Translations under genes and position numbers: made by a program
Assembly: GCF_000020365.1 (NCBI RefSeq)
Contig: NC_012108.1
Span: 3,348,001-3,412,000 of the forward strand
DNA from: Desulforapulum autotrophicum HRM2
Lineage (GTDB): Bacteria; Desulfobacterota; Desulfobacteria; Desulfobacterales; Desulfobacteraceae
Reading direction: 5' to 3'
DNA length: 64,000 bases
The notes under the pieces: generated by a model
What the model saw: the letters and a program-made list of their open reading frames with translations, nothing else
The model's database searches: none
Told to the model about the DNA's origin: nothing
In this document: in pieces, positions 1 through 8,999 of the stretch
Numbering within the stretch: the stretch's first letter is position 1
Layout of the letters: each line of letters starts with the position of its first letter

Positions 1-451
1 GGACCACCTCCAGAGCAGCTTCTGGATCAACACCAAAGGCTGCGCCCCCGGCCGAAACATTGGGGCAGGAGATATTTACCTCAACGCCTGTTATTCCAGG
101 AAGATTGTCTATGATTGCGGCAAGCTGTGCATACTCTTCAGCGGTTTTTCCGTAGATGTTGGCAAATACGGGGCAGGTGAGCTTCTGGAGAAAGGGGAGT
201 TTGTCTCGGATAAAACCTTCAATTCCCACATTTTCAAGACCCACGGCGTTTAAAAGACCGCCCGGGGTTTCAACCACCCTTGGCATGGGATTTCCCGTGG
301 AGGGCTTTAACGACACTCCCTTTACCACAATGCCACCAAGGGCATTAAGGTCGATCAAATCCTTATACTCTGCCCCATATCCAAATGTCCCCGAGGCTGT
401 GATCACAGGGTTTTCAAGCTGAACCCCATTGATGTCGACACCTGTATTCAT
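1..451 (-). CDS. pyrD: Dihydroorotate dehydrogenase, catalytic subunit (N-terminal 150 residues; runs off the left edge)
   Basis: Oxidises dihydroorotate to orotate in pyrimidine synthesis, using FMN; cytoplasmic. The reverse-strand translation starts MNTGVDINGVQLENPV, the usual opening of class 1 enzymes, and continues with ITASGTFGYG and IVVKGVSLKP. It then shows NISCPNV, the substrate-binding Asn-x-Ser-Cys-Pro-Asn motif of the family. The start at 451 is supported by AAGGAA a few bases upstream. The catalytic loop and the second half lie outside the window, so the 1A/1B subclass is not provable here; 1B (with a PyrK partner) is likely for an anaerobe. It runs in the same direction as the Bat operon but is separated from it by a repeat-bearing gap. 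Confidence 0.9.
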   Translation of the reverse strand, partial: MNTGVDINGVQLENPVITASGTFGYGAEYKDLIDLNALGGIVVKGVSLKPSTGNPMPRVVETPGGLLNAVGLENVGIEGFIRDKLPFLQKLTCPVFANIYGKTAEEYAQLAAIIDNLPGITGVEVNISCPNVSAGGAAFGVDPEAALEVV

Positions 452-472
452 TGTATTCCTTTTTTCCCTAAC

Positions 473-565
473 TTACCGAAGCGTACTGTAGTACGTGAGG
501 CCCGATTTATAATTTGCTAACTTTGTGAAACAACGCAGCAAAGGGGTGAGTTTTCGTTCAAACAC
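473..565. repeat. Dispersed repeat family A, partial copy 1
   Basis: The gap between pyrD and the Bat operon carries a sequence that reappears, inverted, at 29781-29919. Shared blocks include the terminal GTGTTTGAAC (reverse strand, 556-565), ACTCACCC, GCAAATTATAA and CCTCACGTAC. The 5-base spacer palindrome GTACTGTAGTAC lies near 483-494. Only one terminal repeat is present; the other end would fall inside pyrD, so this copy is truncated. The repeat reaches into the stop codon of the batD-batE fusion gene. Confidence 0.65.
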
Positions 566-3054
566 TATATAATGCCGGCCAAAGAGGCCTTAACCCAGCC
601 CACCTTATCCTTTGAAAATGAAATTCTCAGAAACGCCTTTTCTGCCCGTTCCACCCGCACCTTTGTTCCGGCGTGGAGAATAAAAAGTTCGGTCGCCTCG
701 TCCGAATATCCTGATCGTACCGGGGCCCCATCGGCAAGGATGATGGCCTGGGACTGTGCATATTGGTGATAATAGTTAAAAAATGCCGTTGCAACGACCA
801 CAACCGATAAAACACAAAGGATCGAACCAACAAGGGTAAACACCCTTTTTCTCCGAAACATGCGAACCCCTATATGGACAACAAAACAGAACCACAAAAA
901 AACAGCACCATAGGCGACCGTTCCTATAGGCAGATAATTGTCCCAGAAAAAAATGAGCGACAGGATATCAATATTTCGTTCTGGCGCAACATCCGTGACA
1001 AGGCCCCTTGCATGGTCAAGGTTGTATCTAAGGTCCGGATCCCGGGGCGTCAGTTTCACGGCCCGCTCATACCAGAGGATGGCATGGCCAAGGTCTCCTG
1101 CCTTTAAACAGGCGTTGCCGATATTGTAGTATAACTGGCCATTTTTAATACCATTGGCAGCAACTTTTTCAAATGCGACGGCTGCTTCTTGAAACTGCCC
1201 GGCCTTATACAGGTTAACCCCCTGTAGAAAAAGGGTCCCGGAATCATCGGCCCGGCCCGGCCCGGGCACAGCAGCAAAAAAGCCCAGGCAGACAATGCAA
1301 AGGGCAAGTTGTTTGACCCGCTGGAGGAGATTTTTTTTCAGATTTGAATCAAACAACGCACCACCATACCGGGCCGATTCAATGTCGTGGAGCATGGCTA
1401 TGGCCGCTTGTATCTGCCTGTCATTGCAACCTGCACCTGACAGGATCTGTGAAATTTCCCCGGCAGTTATGGTCTCTCCAGGCAGTTTGCCCCTGGAACG
1501 CACCTTTGCAACCAGGGCCATATAAAGATTACGAAGAAAGTCTTGATCCGGCAAATTCTTTGTCCCGGCGGTTTTAAGAGCTTGCCTTGCCTTTCGTTCC
1601 ATGAGAGAGGCAAAGGATTCCTCTTTTTTGAAGAAATTATTTGCGACCCGGAAAACGAGCAGTAAAACAAGCGGCAGTGCAAGAAGCAGGACAAAGCGAT
1701 TTAAAGAAAGGGATCTTTGGGCAACGAGCACCCCGGCTCCCTCCTTCAGGGCAAGGATATCGTCGCCAATGAATTCAACCGCCTGTTTTTTAACCTCTTC
1801 TTCGGCTTTTTTTGCGGACGCCTGGGTTACAGGGGTGTCCCCTGGGGCAGCAGACTCAACGGTAAGGGAAAATCCAGGGGTTGAAAGGGTCTCATAATCT
1901 TGTGTGTCAATATTAAAATATGTGAGCGTAACCGGTTCAATGGAAAATTCTCCCGGTGCCACGGGAACGATTGCCTGCTTAAATGTCTTGTCCCCCTTAT
2001 ATCCCTCCTGGGTAAGGGTGATTTTCTCCTGGGGAACATCCTCGTAAACCTTGAACGAGTCGGGCAGGTTCACCACCGGGATTGGGGCATCCATGACGTT
2101 TCCCGTTCCAGAAACTGTCACCGTCAGGGTGACCGAATCCCCTGCTCGCACAGATGTGCGGTCAAGTCCGGCCCCAAGGCTGAAATGGCCCACAAGCCCT
2201 GAAAAATTCACCCCTTTTCCAGGAACCGGCATGGGCTTGACCGTTACCTGGAACGAATCTGTTGCAAACCGCCGGGTTTCATGGCGGCCCATGGAAAAGA
2301 GGCGATTACCAAAAAATGGATCATTAAACGGGCTGTTCTGACCGGCAACCGGTATGTCACAGGTCACAATTGAGGGTTCGATTTCAAGGGTTCCCGGTTT
2401 TTCCGCAACAAGGACATAAGTCAGTTCCGTGACCGTGTAGGAACGGCCGTTCACGGTCTCGTTAAAACTTTCCTGGTCAGGGGCCTGCTTGACGGAAAAC
2501 CCCTTGAACTCCGGATGGGCAAGACGGGGATTTGCTACCTGCACGGCGCTGTAGAGTCTGAAAGTATAAATTGCCTGCTGACCGGGCACCAGGGTTGTAC
2601 GCGAAAGGGTTGAACGTGCAAAAACATCCCTGGAAGCGGTCTGGGTCACCTGGCCCTTGACAACCTCAACCCGGATTTCATCGGTGTAGGCGATCTCCCC
2701 GTCAAGGGTCACCGGCAGGGGAGGAATGGTCAAGGTGCCAGGCTGTTCCGCCGTGAGCAGGTATTGATGGGTCACGCTCCTAGAATATGCTCCGTTAATG
2801 ATGCTCACGCTGGTACTGGTCCCCCTTGGCACCACTTTAAACCCCTTGATAACCGAAGTATCCACAAGGGCGTCACCGCCCTTGACAATCACGTTGAGGG
2901 TCAGGGAACGATCCTGGGAGATCTGGTTTGCATCAACCTGGGCTTCGACTGAAAAACCGAACACCCGGGCCGGAATGGCCACCAGCAATAGGACACAAAG
3001 AACGAACTTTTTAATCCTGATTCCATATTGGGTTTGAGCAATTATTTGAAACAT
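565..3054 (-). CDS. BatD-BatE fusion: exported BatD beta-domain protein joined to a TPR and SH3-like BatE part
   Basis: Residues 1-33 form a signal peptide, followed by a long BatD-type extracytoplasmic region (repeated beta-sandwich segments such as FSVEAQVDANQISQ) and a membrane segment around LLLALPLVLLLVF. From about residue 586 a second hydrophobic stretch (CIVCLGFFAAVPG) opens a BatE-like part. This part has TPR units (GQLYYNIGNACLKAGDLGHAI), two membrane helices near 706-755 and a C-terminal SH3-like domain ending GWVKASLAGII. In most Bacteroidetes and Leptospira, BatD and BatE are separate genes, so this 829-residue protein is a fusion. It lies 4 bp after the batB-batC gene and is the last gene of the operon. 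The role (envelope stress or oxygen tolerance scaffold) is inferred from the family only. Confidence 0.85.
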   Translation of the reverse strand: MFQIIAQTQYGIRIKKFVLCVLLLVAIPARVFGFSVEAQVDANQISQDRSLTLNVIVKGGDALVDTSVIKGFKVVPRGTSTSVSIINGAYSRSVTHQYLLTAEQPGTLTIPPLPVTLDGEIAYTDEIRVEVVKGQVTQTASRDVFARSTLSRTTLVPGQQAIYTFRLYSAVQVANPRLAHPEFKGFSVKQAPDQESFNETVNGRSYTVTELTYVLVAEKPGTLEIEPSIVTCDIPVAGQNSPFNDPFFGNRLFSMGRHETRRFATDSFQVTVKPMPVPGKGVNFSGLVGHFSLGAGLDRTSVRAGDSVTLTVTVSGTGNVMDAPIPVVNLPDSFKVYEDVPQEKITLTQEGYKGDKTFKQAIVPVAPGEFSIEPVTLTYFNIDTQDYETLSTPGFSLTVESAAPGDTPVTQASAKKAEEEVKKQAVEFIGDDILALKEGAGVLVAQRSLSLNRFVLLLALPLVLLLVFRVANNFFKKEESFASLMERKARQALKTAGTKNLPDQDFLRNLYMALVAKVRSRGKLPGETITAGEISQILSGAGCNDRQIQAAIAMLHDIESARYGGALFDSNLKKNLLQRVKQLALCIVCLGFFAAVPGPGRADDSGTLFLQGVNLYKAGQFQEAAVAFEKVAANGIKNGQLYYNIGNACLKAGDLGHAILWYERAVKLTPRDPDLRYNLDHARGLVTDVAPERNIDILSLIFFWDNYLPIGTVAYGAVFLWFCFVVHIGVRMFRRKRVFTLVGSILCVLSVVVVATAFFNYYHQYAQSQAIILADGAPVRSGYSDEATELFILHAGTKVRVERAEKAFLRISFSKDKVGWVKASLAGII

Positions 3055-3058
3055 TTTT

Positions 3059-4855
3059 TTACCAGTCCTTGGTCACCGTGCCACCGCCGTAAGCCGGCAT
3101 CATGGCCCGTCCTGGTTTATCCTTGAGACGGTTAAGCATCCGTTCACGGGATTGAATGTCTTGTTGTCCAGGGCTTTGGTCCTCTTTCACCTGCCCTTTT
3201 TCCTGGGATGGTGAACCATCGGGTTTGCGGTCCTGATCCTTGGGAGGTTCTTTCTTCTGTCCCGGATCTTGCTGACCCTGATCTTGCGGGTCTTGGTTCT
3301 GTTGATCTTGACTCTGCTGTTCCTTGTTCCTTTGATCCTTATTTTTCTGGTCTTGGCTTTGCTGATCCTTTTTCTGCTGATCCTTGTTCTGTTGATCTCT
3401 GTTCTGCTGGTCCTTGTTCTGCTGGTCCTTGTTCTGCTGCTCTTCAAGTTTTTTCTTTACAAATTCAAGATTCTCCCTGGCCTCCTTGTCTTCCGGTGAA
3501 AGGGAGACAAGCTCCTCATAGGCCTTTATGGCGGCCTTCAGGTTGCCTGAACGATACAGGGCATTGCCAAGATTGTAAATAGCCTTGGGTTTAAGGCCAG
3601 GGTCATCGGTCTGGCGTGCCCGGGTGAAATTTTTAACAGCAGCATCAAAATCTCCCTTTTTATAGGCAGCCCCGCCGATATTGTAATAAAGTTCAGCCAT
3701 GTCCGGCCGATCCAGCTGGGCATCGATAAAATGTTTTTCCGCCTGGTCATAATCGCCTGCATCATAGGCTTTAATCCCGTTTTTAACGCTTGCTGACGCA
3801 TCGGCATGGCAGACACCGGAATTAAGGATAAAAAAGGCTGGAACAAGAACGGCCGAAAAAAAGATCCCCCTGCGGTTGTTTTCGAGCATCATTTCTATCA
3901 TGAGCAGAAGAATCCCAGGGATGAGCAGCCATTGAAATCTGTTCTCCCACACCTTTTGCCTGCCGCTCTTGAGGGTCTTTTTTTCCATTCTTCCCAGAAT
4001 CTCCTGATCGTAGATCCGGTCAAGATCCATGTCCCCTGCAACGGAACGGACATAAACGCCCTGGGTCATGGCAGCTATTTTTTTAAGGGCTGGCTCGTCC
4101 ACCCGTGAAATGATGATCTTGCCTGACCGGTCCTTTTTAAACCCGCCGGCACTGTCTGGAACCGGAGCCCCTTCCGGGCTGCCAACACCGATACAGAAAA
4201 TTTTAACCCCCTGATCAGCCGCTTTTTTTGCCATTTCAATGGAATCACCAGTGGTGTTCTCCCCGTCGGTGATGAGAATAATGGCCTTTTCAGACTCTAC
4301 CTCCTTTTCAAACCCGTTGAGGGCAGTTTCAATGGCGCCGCCAAGATCCGTTCCGCCCACGGGAAGATAATCGGGTTCAAGGGCGTTCAAAAAAAGATTA
4401 AAGGCACTGTGGTCAAGGGTCAAGGGGCATTGAAGGATGGCTCGGCCGGCAAAGGCCACAAGCCCTGCCCTGTCGGACTGGATCATCCCCATGAGATCAA
4501 TGATCTCCCGCTTTGCCCGTTCGAGCCGGGTGGGCTTGATATCCTGGGCCAGCATGCTCCTGGAACAGTCAAGGCAGATCATGATGTCAACCCCCTTTTG
4601 TTCAACCGTCTGCCACCTGAACCCCGCAAGGGGGCCGCTCAGGGCACCCACAAGGCAGAAAAGGACAAGGGTGATCAAAACGATCCGGGCCCATCGAATT
4701 CCAGGGTTTATGCCGGGGGCAATGGTTTCAAGGGCTTTGGGTGCAGCAAACCGGGCCAGGATCCTGGCCCTTTTCAGGTTGCCGTAAACCATGACCCCGA
4801 CAAGCAAAACAACGAGCCAGACAAGATAGAGCATATGGGGATTGGAAAGCTTCAT
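3059..4855 (-). CDS. BatB-BatC fusion: membrane-anchored von Willebrand A protein with TPRs and a Gln/Lys/Asp-rich tail
   Basis: Order of parts: two N-terminal membrane helices, a VWA domain from about residue 88 with the metal-site motif DCSRS (MICLDCSRSM) and the later GGTDLGGA and ITDGENT, and a membrane helix (WLLIPGILLLMIEMML). A second hydrophobic stretch then leads into periplasmic TPRs (AELYYNIGGAAYKKGDFDAAV, KAIYNLGNALYRSGNLKAAI). The tail is a long low-complexity run built on KDQQN units, ending in AYGGGTVTKDW. The VWA half matches BatB and the TPR half BatC, usually two genes. It sits 8 bp downstream of batA. The KDQQN tract is encoded by a 15-bp tandem repeat and may vary in length. 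Confidence 0.87.
   Translation of the reverse strand: MKLSNPHMLYLVWLVVLLVGVMVYGNLKRARILARFAAPKALETIAPGINPGIRWARIVLITLVLFCLVGALSGPLAGFRWQTVEQKGVDIMICLDCSRSMLAQDIKPTRLERAKREIIDLMGMIQSDRAGLVAFAGRAILQCPLTLDHSAFNLFLNALEPDYLPVGGTDLGGAIETALNGFEKEVESEKAIILITDGENTTGDSIEMAKKAADQGVKIFCIGVGSPEGAPVPDSAGGFKKDRSGKIIISRVDEPALKKIAAMTQGVYVRSVAGDMDLDRIYDQEILGRMEKKTLKSGRQKVWENRFQWLLIPGILLLMIEMMLENNRRGIFFSAVLVPAFFILNSGVCHADASASVKNGIKAYDAGDYDQAEKHFIDAQLDRPDMAELYYNIGGAAYKKGDFDAAVKNFTRARQTDDPGLKPKAIYNLGNALYRSGNLKAAIKAYEELVSLSPEDKEARENLEFVKKKLEEQQNKDQQNKDQQNRDQQNKDQQKKDQQSQDQKNKDQRNKEQQSQDQQNQDPQDQGQQDPGQKKEPPKDQDRKPDGSPSQEKGQVKEDQSPGQQDIQSRERMLNRLKDKPGRAMMPAYGGGTVTKDW
3281..3440. repeat. 15-bp tandem repeat encoding KDQQN units in the BatB-BatC protein
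   Basis: On the plus strand, variants of CTGCTGATCCTTGTT repeat about ten times with point changes and one shift of phase. They translate on the reverse strand as KDQQN, RDQQN, KDQQK, SQDQK and similar units. The repeat length is a multiple of three, so gain or loss of units keeps the frame. Spurious long ORFs appear in the other frames because the repeat has no stops. Confidence 0.8.
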
Positions 4856-4863
4856 CTTAAATT

Positions 4864-5862
4864 TTATGGAATCCTCAATAATCTAGTATTTGAAAGAACA
4901 ACAAAACAAGAGAGTAGTGCCAGACCGGCCCCTGCAAACCAGAAGTAGAGATCATCATACTCAGCAAAGGTTTTGACCTCAACCTCGGTCTTTTCAAGGG
5001 AATCGATCATGTCGTAGATTTTTTTCAAAGAATCCGTATCAGCCGCTGCAAAAAAAGCTCCCCCGGTCTTGTCGGCTATTTCCTTCAAAGCTTCATGGTC
5101 CATGTCCACCATCTGGTAGACATACCGCTGGCCAAACAATGGATCATTCACCAGAAAAGGTGCCTTACCCCGCTGCCCGACCCCGATGGTATAAACCTTT
5201 ACTCCACGTTCTCTTGCAATGTCAGCGGCGGCCCCCGGGGTGATCTCACCGCTGTTGCTCTTGCCGTCGGTGAGCAGAATAACGATGTTGGATTTACTCT
5301 TGACGTCTTCAAGGCGTTTAAGGGAAATACCCATGGCATCCCCAATGGCCGTGCTCGGCCCTGCTGCACCAATTTTAAGGCGTGACAGAACAAAAGCAAT
5401 GGTATCGTAATCCCGGGTTAAGGGCATCTGGGTAAAGGCCTCGGACCCAAACACCACCATGCCGATCCTGTCACCACTGCGTTTCATGATAAAATCCTTG
5501 ACAACATTTTTAACCGCATCAAGTCGATTAACAATGGCGCCGTCCAGCTTGAAATCAAGGGCCGCCATGCTCTTGGAAAGATCCAGGGCCAGTATGATGT
5601 TTATTCCCTCTGTCTTGACGTTCATCTTTCTGGTACCCCATTGGGGCCGCGCCAGGGCAATGATTAAAAGGACAAGGGCACAGTACTTGATCAGGGGCAG
5701 CAGCTTTGAAACCATCAGTGCAGGGGTTGTCAACGACTCCTTGAACATGGAGAGATCTGATATTTTGATGCTGACCGGGTTTGATCGTTTTGAACGGAAC
5801 ACAATGACCAGGGGGACAAAGAGCATGAGGGACAAAAACCCCGGGGAGGCAAACCTAAACAT
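4864..5862 (-). CDS. batA: BatA, membrane-anchored von Willebrand A domain protein
   Basis: Two N-terminal hydrophobic segments (FLSLMLFVPLVIVF and YCALVLLIIALARPQWG) precede a VWA domain. The metal-site motif is DLSKS (ALDLSKSM); TAIGDAMGISL and LTDGKSNSG supply the later ligands. A C-terminal helix (FAGAGLALLSCFVVL) re-enters the membrane. I place the start at 5862 (MFRFASPGF), not at an upstream Met at 5931. GGAGG sits just before it, and it overlaps the end of the preceding gene by 8 bp, as expected for translational coupling. BatA and BatB proteins are thought to form a membrane complex driven by the MoxR ATPase at the head of the operon. Confidence 0.88.
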   Translation of the reverse strand: MFRFASPGFLSLMLFVPLVIVFRSKRSNPVSIKISDLSMFKESLTTPALMVSKLLPLIKYCALVLLIIALARPQWGTRKMNVKTEGINIILALDLSKSMAALDFKLDGAIVNRLDAVKNVVKDFIMKRSGDRIGMVVFGSEAFTQMPLTRDYDTIAFVLSRLKIGAAGPSTAIGDAMGISLKRLEDVKSKSNIVILLTDGKSNSGEITPGAAADIARERGVKVYTIGVGQRGKAPFLVNDPLFGQRYVYQMVDMDHEALKEIADKTGGAFFAAADTDSLKKIYDMIDSLEKTEVEVKTFAEYDDLYFWFAGAGLALLSCFVVLSNTRLLRIP

Positions 5863-6397
5863 CTTTTTCCTCCACGGTCGTTTCCTCGTTTTTTTCCCCA
5901 ACCCGGGTGACGAAGGTTCTGACAAAGGCAAGATGCCCCTTCATCATTGGGGACGAAGGCACCTGGCCTGCATACTTAATCATATCTGCACAGAGCAGGA
6001 ACTCCCGGGTGTCAGCGAACAGTCCCCTGTCAAGACCAACCTCCCTGAGGGCTGAGGTCAGCTCCTGGGTGTTCATCTCCAAAGCCTTGATTTTAAACGC
6101 TTTGCCAATGAACCGTTTGATAATTTCAGTAAGCCGGAAGTAGTAATACCTTGGGTGGGTCACCATGAGATCATCCAGGCAGCCCAACTCGCTCAGGGCC
6201 GTTTCCAGGGGAGGAAGGGGCATGGGAAGCATCAGCAGGTTCGTGCCGGGTCCCGACTTTTTTCGCCTGAGGTATCGGTAAACCAACAGGGCCACACACA
6301 CCAGAAGCATCAAGGCCAGGGCAATCAGCGCAACCTTCAGGAAAAACGGGTCCATCCCCACCTGAACCGGGGGTCTGATATCATGGATATCCTGCAT
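5855..6397 (-). CDS. Small membrane protein of the Bat operon (DUF4381-like)
   Basis: 180 residues. A short N-terminal part is followed by one strong membrane helix near residues 20-42 (VALIALALMLLVCVALLVYRYL), then a basic stretch and a cytoplasmic helical domain (YYYFRLTEIIKRFIGKAF, MNTQELTSAL). The layout and position between the DUF58 gene and batA match the DUF4381-type protein found in many MoxR-Bat operons. Its stop is 1 bp from the next gene's region and overlaps the batA start by 8 bp; it begins 1 bp after the DUF58 gene. The molecular function is unknown. Confidence 0.7.
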   Translation of the reverse strand: MQDIHDIRPPVQVGMDPFFLKVALIALALMLLVCVALLVYRYLRRKKSGPGTNLLMLPMPLPPLETALSELGCLDDLMVTHPRYYYFRLTEIIKRFIGKAFKIKALEMNTQELTSALREVGLDRGLFADTREFLLCADMIKYAGQVPSSPMMKGHLAFVRTFVTRVGEKNEETTVEEKDV

Positions 6398-7276
6398 CTA
6401 TCTTATCCGCCTTTCCCTGCGCCTGAAGTAGCGTTGAAGGGTATCTGACACAGGGGCATCGGTTTTGAGCTCAATACAGTCAACCTTGTTTTTCTTGAGC
6501 GTCTCAAGAATGATATTATAACGGGCATATTTCCGGTCCCGGTACAAGGTCCGAGTCGCCTTGTTTGATGCGTCCAGGAGAACCATATTTCCGGTTTCAA
6601 AGCAGGAGAGGGTCACAATTCCCTGGCCCGGAAGTTCAAAATCGCCGTCATCGCAGAGGAGAATCGCAATCAGTTCATGGCGCGGAACAACACACCTGAG
6701 GCGCTTGTCAAAGTTTACGTCCAGAAGATCAGAGATCATGAAGGTGGTGGTTCTTTTCCTTGACACCCGGGCGAGAAAATCCAGGGCTGCAGAAATATCA
6801 GTACCCCGGCCCTGGGGAACAAAGGTAAATATCTCCTTGATCAGACGCCACACATGGCCCGTGCCCTTTTTTGGGGGGATATACTTCTCCACCTGGTCTG
6901 TAAAAAAGATAACGCCCACCTTATCGTTGTTTTTAATGGCGGAAAAGGCAAGAACCGAGGCCACTTCAGCAGCCTTTTCAAGTTTAAGGCCGGAAAAGGT
7001 CCCAAACCCCTGGGAGGCACTCATGTCAATGACAAGCATAACCACACTTTCCCGCTCTTCCCTGTACAGCTTGATAAACGGGCGGCCAAGCCTTGCCGAC
7101 ACCTTCCAGTCAATGGACTTGATCTCGTCTCCGGGCGTGTACTCCCTTACCTCCTCAAACTCGATGCCCGACCCCCTGAAAACAGATCGATACTGCCCAG
7201 CCATGGCCGTATTGACCGAGCGTCGGCTCTTGATGTGAACCCGCTTTATCTTTTTTATTATCTCGCCGGGAATCAT
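6398..7276 (-). CDS. DUF58 family protein (MoxR-associated, VWA-like)
   Basis: 292 residues with the DUF58 signature YTPGDEIKSIDWKVSARLG followed by PFIKLYREERE. A VWA-like fold follows, with VIDMSASQGF in place of the classical metal-site motif. DUF58 proteins sit next to MoxR ATPases in most bacteria, and the gene here starts 5 bp after moxR. By analogy it may be a cytoplasmic adaptor or substrate of MoxR; nothing in the sequence proves this. No signal peptide or membrane segment is visible. Confidence 0.87.
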   Translation of the reverse strand: MIPGEIIKKIKRVHIKSRRSVNTAMAGQYRSVFRGSGIEFEEVREYTPGDEIKSIDWKVSARLGRPFIKLYREERESVVMLVIDMSASQGFGTFSGLKLEKAAEVASVLAFSAIKNNDKVGVIFFTDQVEKYIPPKKGTGHVWRLIKEIFTFVPQGRGTDISAALDFLARVSRKRTTTFMISDLLDVNFDKRLRCVVPRHELIAILLCDDGDFELPGQGIVTLSCFETGNMVLLDASNKATRTLYRDRKYARYNIILETLKKNKVDCIELKTDAPVSDTLQRYFRRRERRIR

Positions 7277-7281
7277 AAAAC

Positions 7282-8256
7282 CTAGGGCACCTCAACAAAA
7301 TCAAACACTGTTTTTATGATTTCGTCGGTTGTGACATCTTCAGCTTCGGCCTCAAACGAAAGAATGATTCTATGGCGCAAAACGTCTGGCGCAGCAATTT
7401 TAATATCCTGGGGAGTCACATAGGCCCTTCCCTGGAGAAAAGCCCTTACCCGGGCCGCCTGGGCCAGAAATATCGTGGCCCTGGGCGAGGCCCCGAATTG
7501 AACATATTCGGCAATCTTCATCCCATATTTCTGGGGTTGCCGGGTGGCAAGGACAAGGTCGACAATGTACTCTTTCAGCTTATCATCAACGTATATCTGC
7601 CGGACCAGACCCGCCATCTGTTCAATCCGGGCCGTATCCATAACCGCTTCAACCGGATCCTTGACACTGAAACCGGATTTATTGAGAATATCAAGTTCCT
7701 GGCTTCGGTCAGGATAGTCGATGATAATTTTAAGCATGAAACGATCCACCTGGGCCTCTGGAAGCGGATAGGTCCCCTCCTGTTCAATGGGATTCTGGGT
7801 GGCAAGAACCAGAAAAGGCTTTGGAAGCACATAGGTGGTGTCGCCGATGGTCACCTGGTTCTCCTGCATGGCCTCCAAAAGGGCCGACTGCACCTTTGAC
7901 GGTGCCCTGTTGATCTCGTCGGCAAGGATGATGTTATTGAACAGCGGTCCCTTTCTTGTGACAAAATCCCCGGTTTTGGGTCGATAAATCTCGGTACCAA
8001 TGAGATCAGCCGGTAAAAGGTCTGGGGTAAACTGAATACGCTTGAACCTAGCCTGTATGGTTGAGGCAAGGGCTTTGACGGCACTTGTCTTGGCAAGTCC
8101 AGGAACACCCTCAATGAGAATATGACCGCTGGATAAAATTCCGGCCAGAAGCCCGTCCACAAGGTCTGTCTGACCGACCAACTCTTTTGCTATTTCCTGT
8201 CGTATTCTGTTGATAAGCTGATGCTGTTCTTGAATCTCTTTTTTAAGTTGCTCCAT
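7282..8256 (-). CDS. moxR: MoxR family AAA+ ATPase
   Basis: A cytoplasmic ATPase thought to remodel or insert metal into VWA-domain partners. Walker A is present as GVPGLAKTS, Walker B as IILADEINRAP, sensor 1 as LATQNPIEQEGTYPLPEAQVDRF in pieces, and the C-terminal lid carries GASPRATI. I use the start at 8256 (MEQLKKEIQE), preceded by GGGGAA. An extension to 8334 would run through the promoter and has no family support. It is the first gene of the Bat operon, with the promoter at 8306-8334 about 50 bp upstream. Confidence 0.92.
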   Translation of the reverse strand: MEQLKKEIQEQHQLINRIRQEIAKELVGQTDLVDGLLAGILSSGHILIEGVPGLAKTSAVKALASTIQARFKRIQFTPDLLPADLIGTEIYRPKTGDFVTRKGPLFNNIILADEINRAPSKVQSALLEAMQENQVTIGDTTYVLPKPFLVLATQNPIEQEGTYPLPEAQVDRFMLKIIIDYPDRSQELDILNKSGFSVKDPVEAVMDTARIEQMAGLVRQIYVDDKLKEYIVDLVLATRQPQKYGMKIAEYVQFGASPRATIFLAQAARVRAFLQGRAYVTPQDIKIAAPDVLRHRIILSFEAEAEDVTTDEIIKTVFDFVEVP

Positions 8257-8305
8257 AGTTCCCCGGCAGTATAGGCAATTGATGCTGTTGTATAATTTCG
8301 AGGCT

Positions 8306-8334
8306 AATATATTAACAGTTGACGCAGGTGTCAA
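8306..8334 (-). promoter_or_regulatory. Sigma-70 promoter of the moxR-bat operon
   Basis: On the reverse strand, TTGACA (8334-8329) is followed after exactly 17 bp by TATATT (8311-8306). Transcription would start near 8299, leaving a leader of about 40 bases before moxR. Both hexamers match or nearly match consensus; no other good pair was seen in the gap. Confidence 0.65.
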
Positions 8335-8384
8335 GGCAGGCTTGGGCTATCAGGAAAAAAACAGAATGGGGGTTAAACAATCGA

Positions 8385-8999
8385 TTAATTCAAAAGTTGC
8401 TTGGTATACATATCAGCCGTAGCCCGGGTCAGTTTCAAGATATGCGCCCGGACCAGATCTTTTTTCTTGAACGGATGATTTCTAAAGGTCATGATAATTC
8501 CGGTGATGGAGGCAATAAATGAATGGGAGTAAATCCTTGCATTCTCCTTAACGCCGAGACGCTCAAGGAAATCGGCAAAACCATCAAAAAAGACCTTGGT
8601 GACCGAGTCAAACTTACCCATGGCAGGATTTGCAAGATTATCTTTGAGCATGAGATAGGTCATCATCTGGAAAGTCGATTCATTCTCAAAAAGATGCTCG
8701 ACAAAGGTCACGGCAAAATCTTCAATGGTGGCAGGTTCATCACCCTTAACCAGGGCTTTGAACTGTTTGCTCACCGCAGAGATATCCTGGAGAAACGCCT
8801 CGATAAACAGATCCTCCTGGCTTGGAAAATATCGATAAAGGGTCGCCGGAGAGACACCTGCCTCATCTGCTACATCCCGCATGCCCACATCGTAAAAAGG
8901 TCTTTTTAAAAAAAGAGACAGCGCAGATTCAATGATAATTTGTTTCCTTGCTTCCCGTTCCCTTTCCTTTAATTCTGCAAACCTGGATTCTGTAGTCAT
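8385..8999 (-). CDS. TetR family transcriptional regulator
   Basis: 204 residues from the start at 8999, which has AGGGAGA at the right distance. A longer frame to 9176 adds a non-homologous stretch. The N-terminal helix-turn-helix is typical of TetR: IIIESALSLFLKRPFYDVGM then DVADEAGVSPATLYRYFPSQ. The C-terminal ligand-binding part is helical and gives no clue to the effector. No repressed operon is adjacent in an obvious way. It is divergent from the small Cys-rich gene and arginine kinase, so those are candidate targets along with autoregulation. Confidence 0.88.
   Translation of the reverse strand: MTTESRFAELKEREREARKQIIIESALSLFLKRPFYDVGMRDVADEAGVSPATLYRYFPSQEDLFIEAFLQDISAVSKQFKALVKGDEPATIEDFAVTFVEHLFENESTFQMMTYLMLKDNLANPAMGKFDSVTKVFFDGFADFLERLGVKENARIYSHSFIASITGIIMTFRNHPFKKKDLVRAHILKLTRATADMYTKQLLN

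Noticed and set aside
3187-3582. Long ORFs overlapping the BatB-BatC tail in other frames and strand
   Set aside because: They are products of the stop-free 15-bp repeat; composition is a single repeating pattern with no domain.
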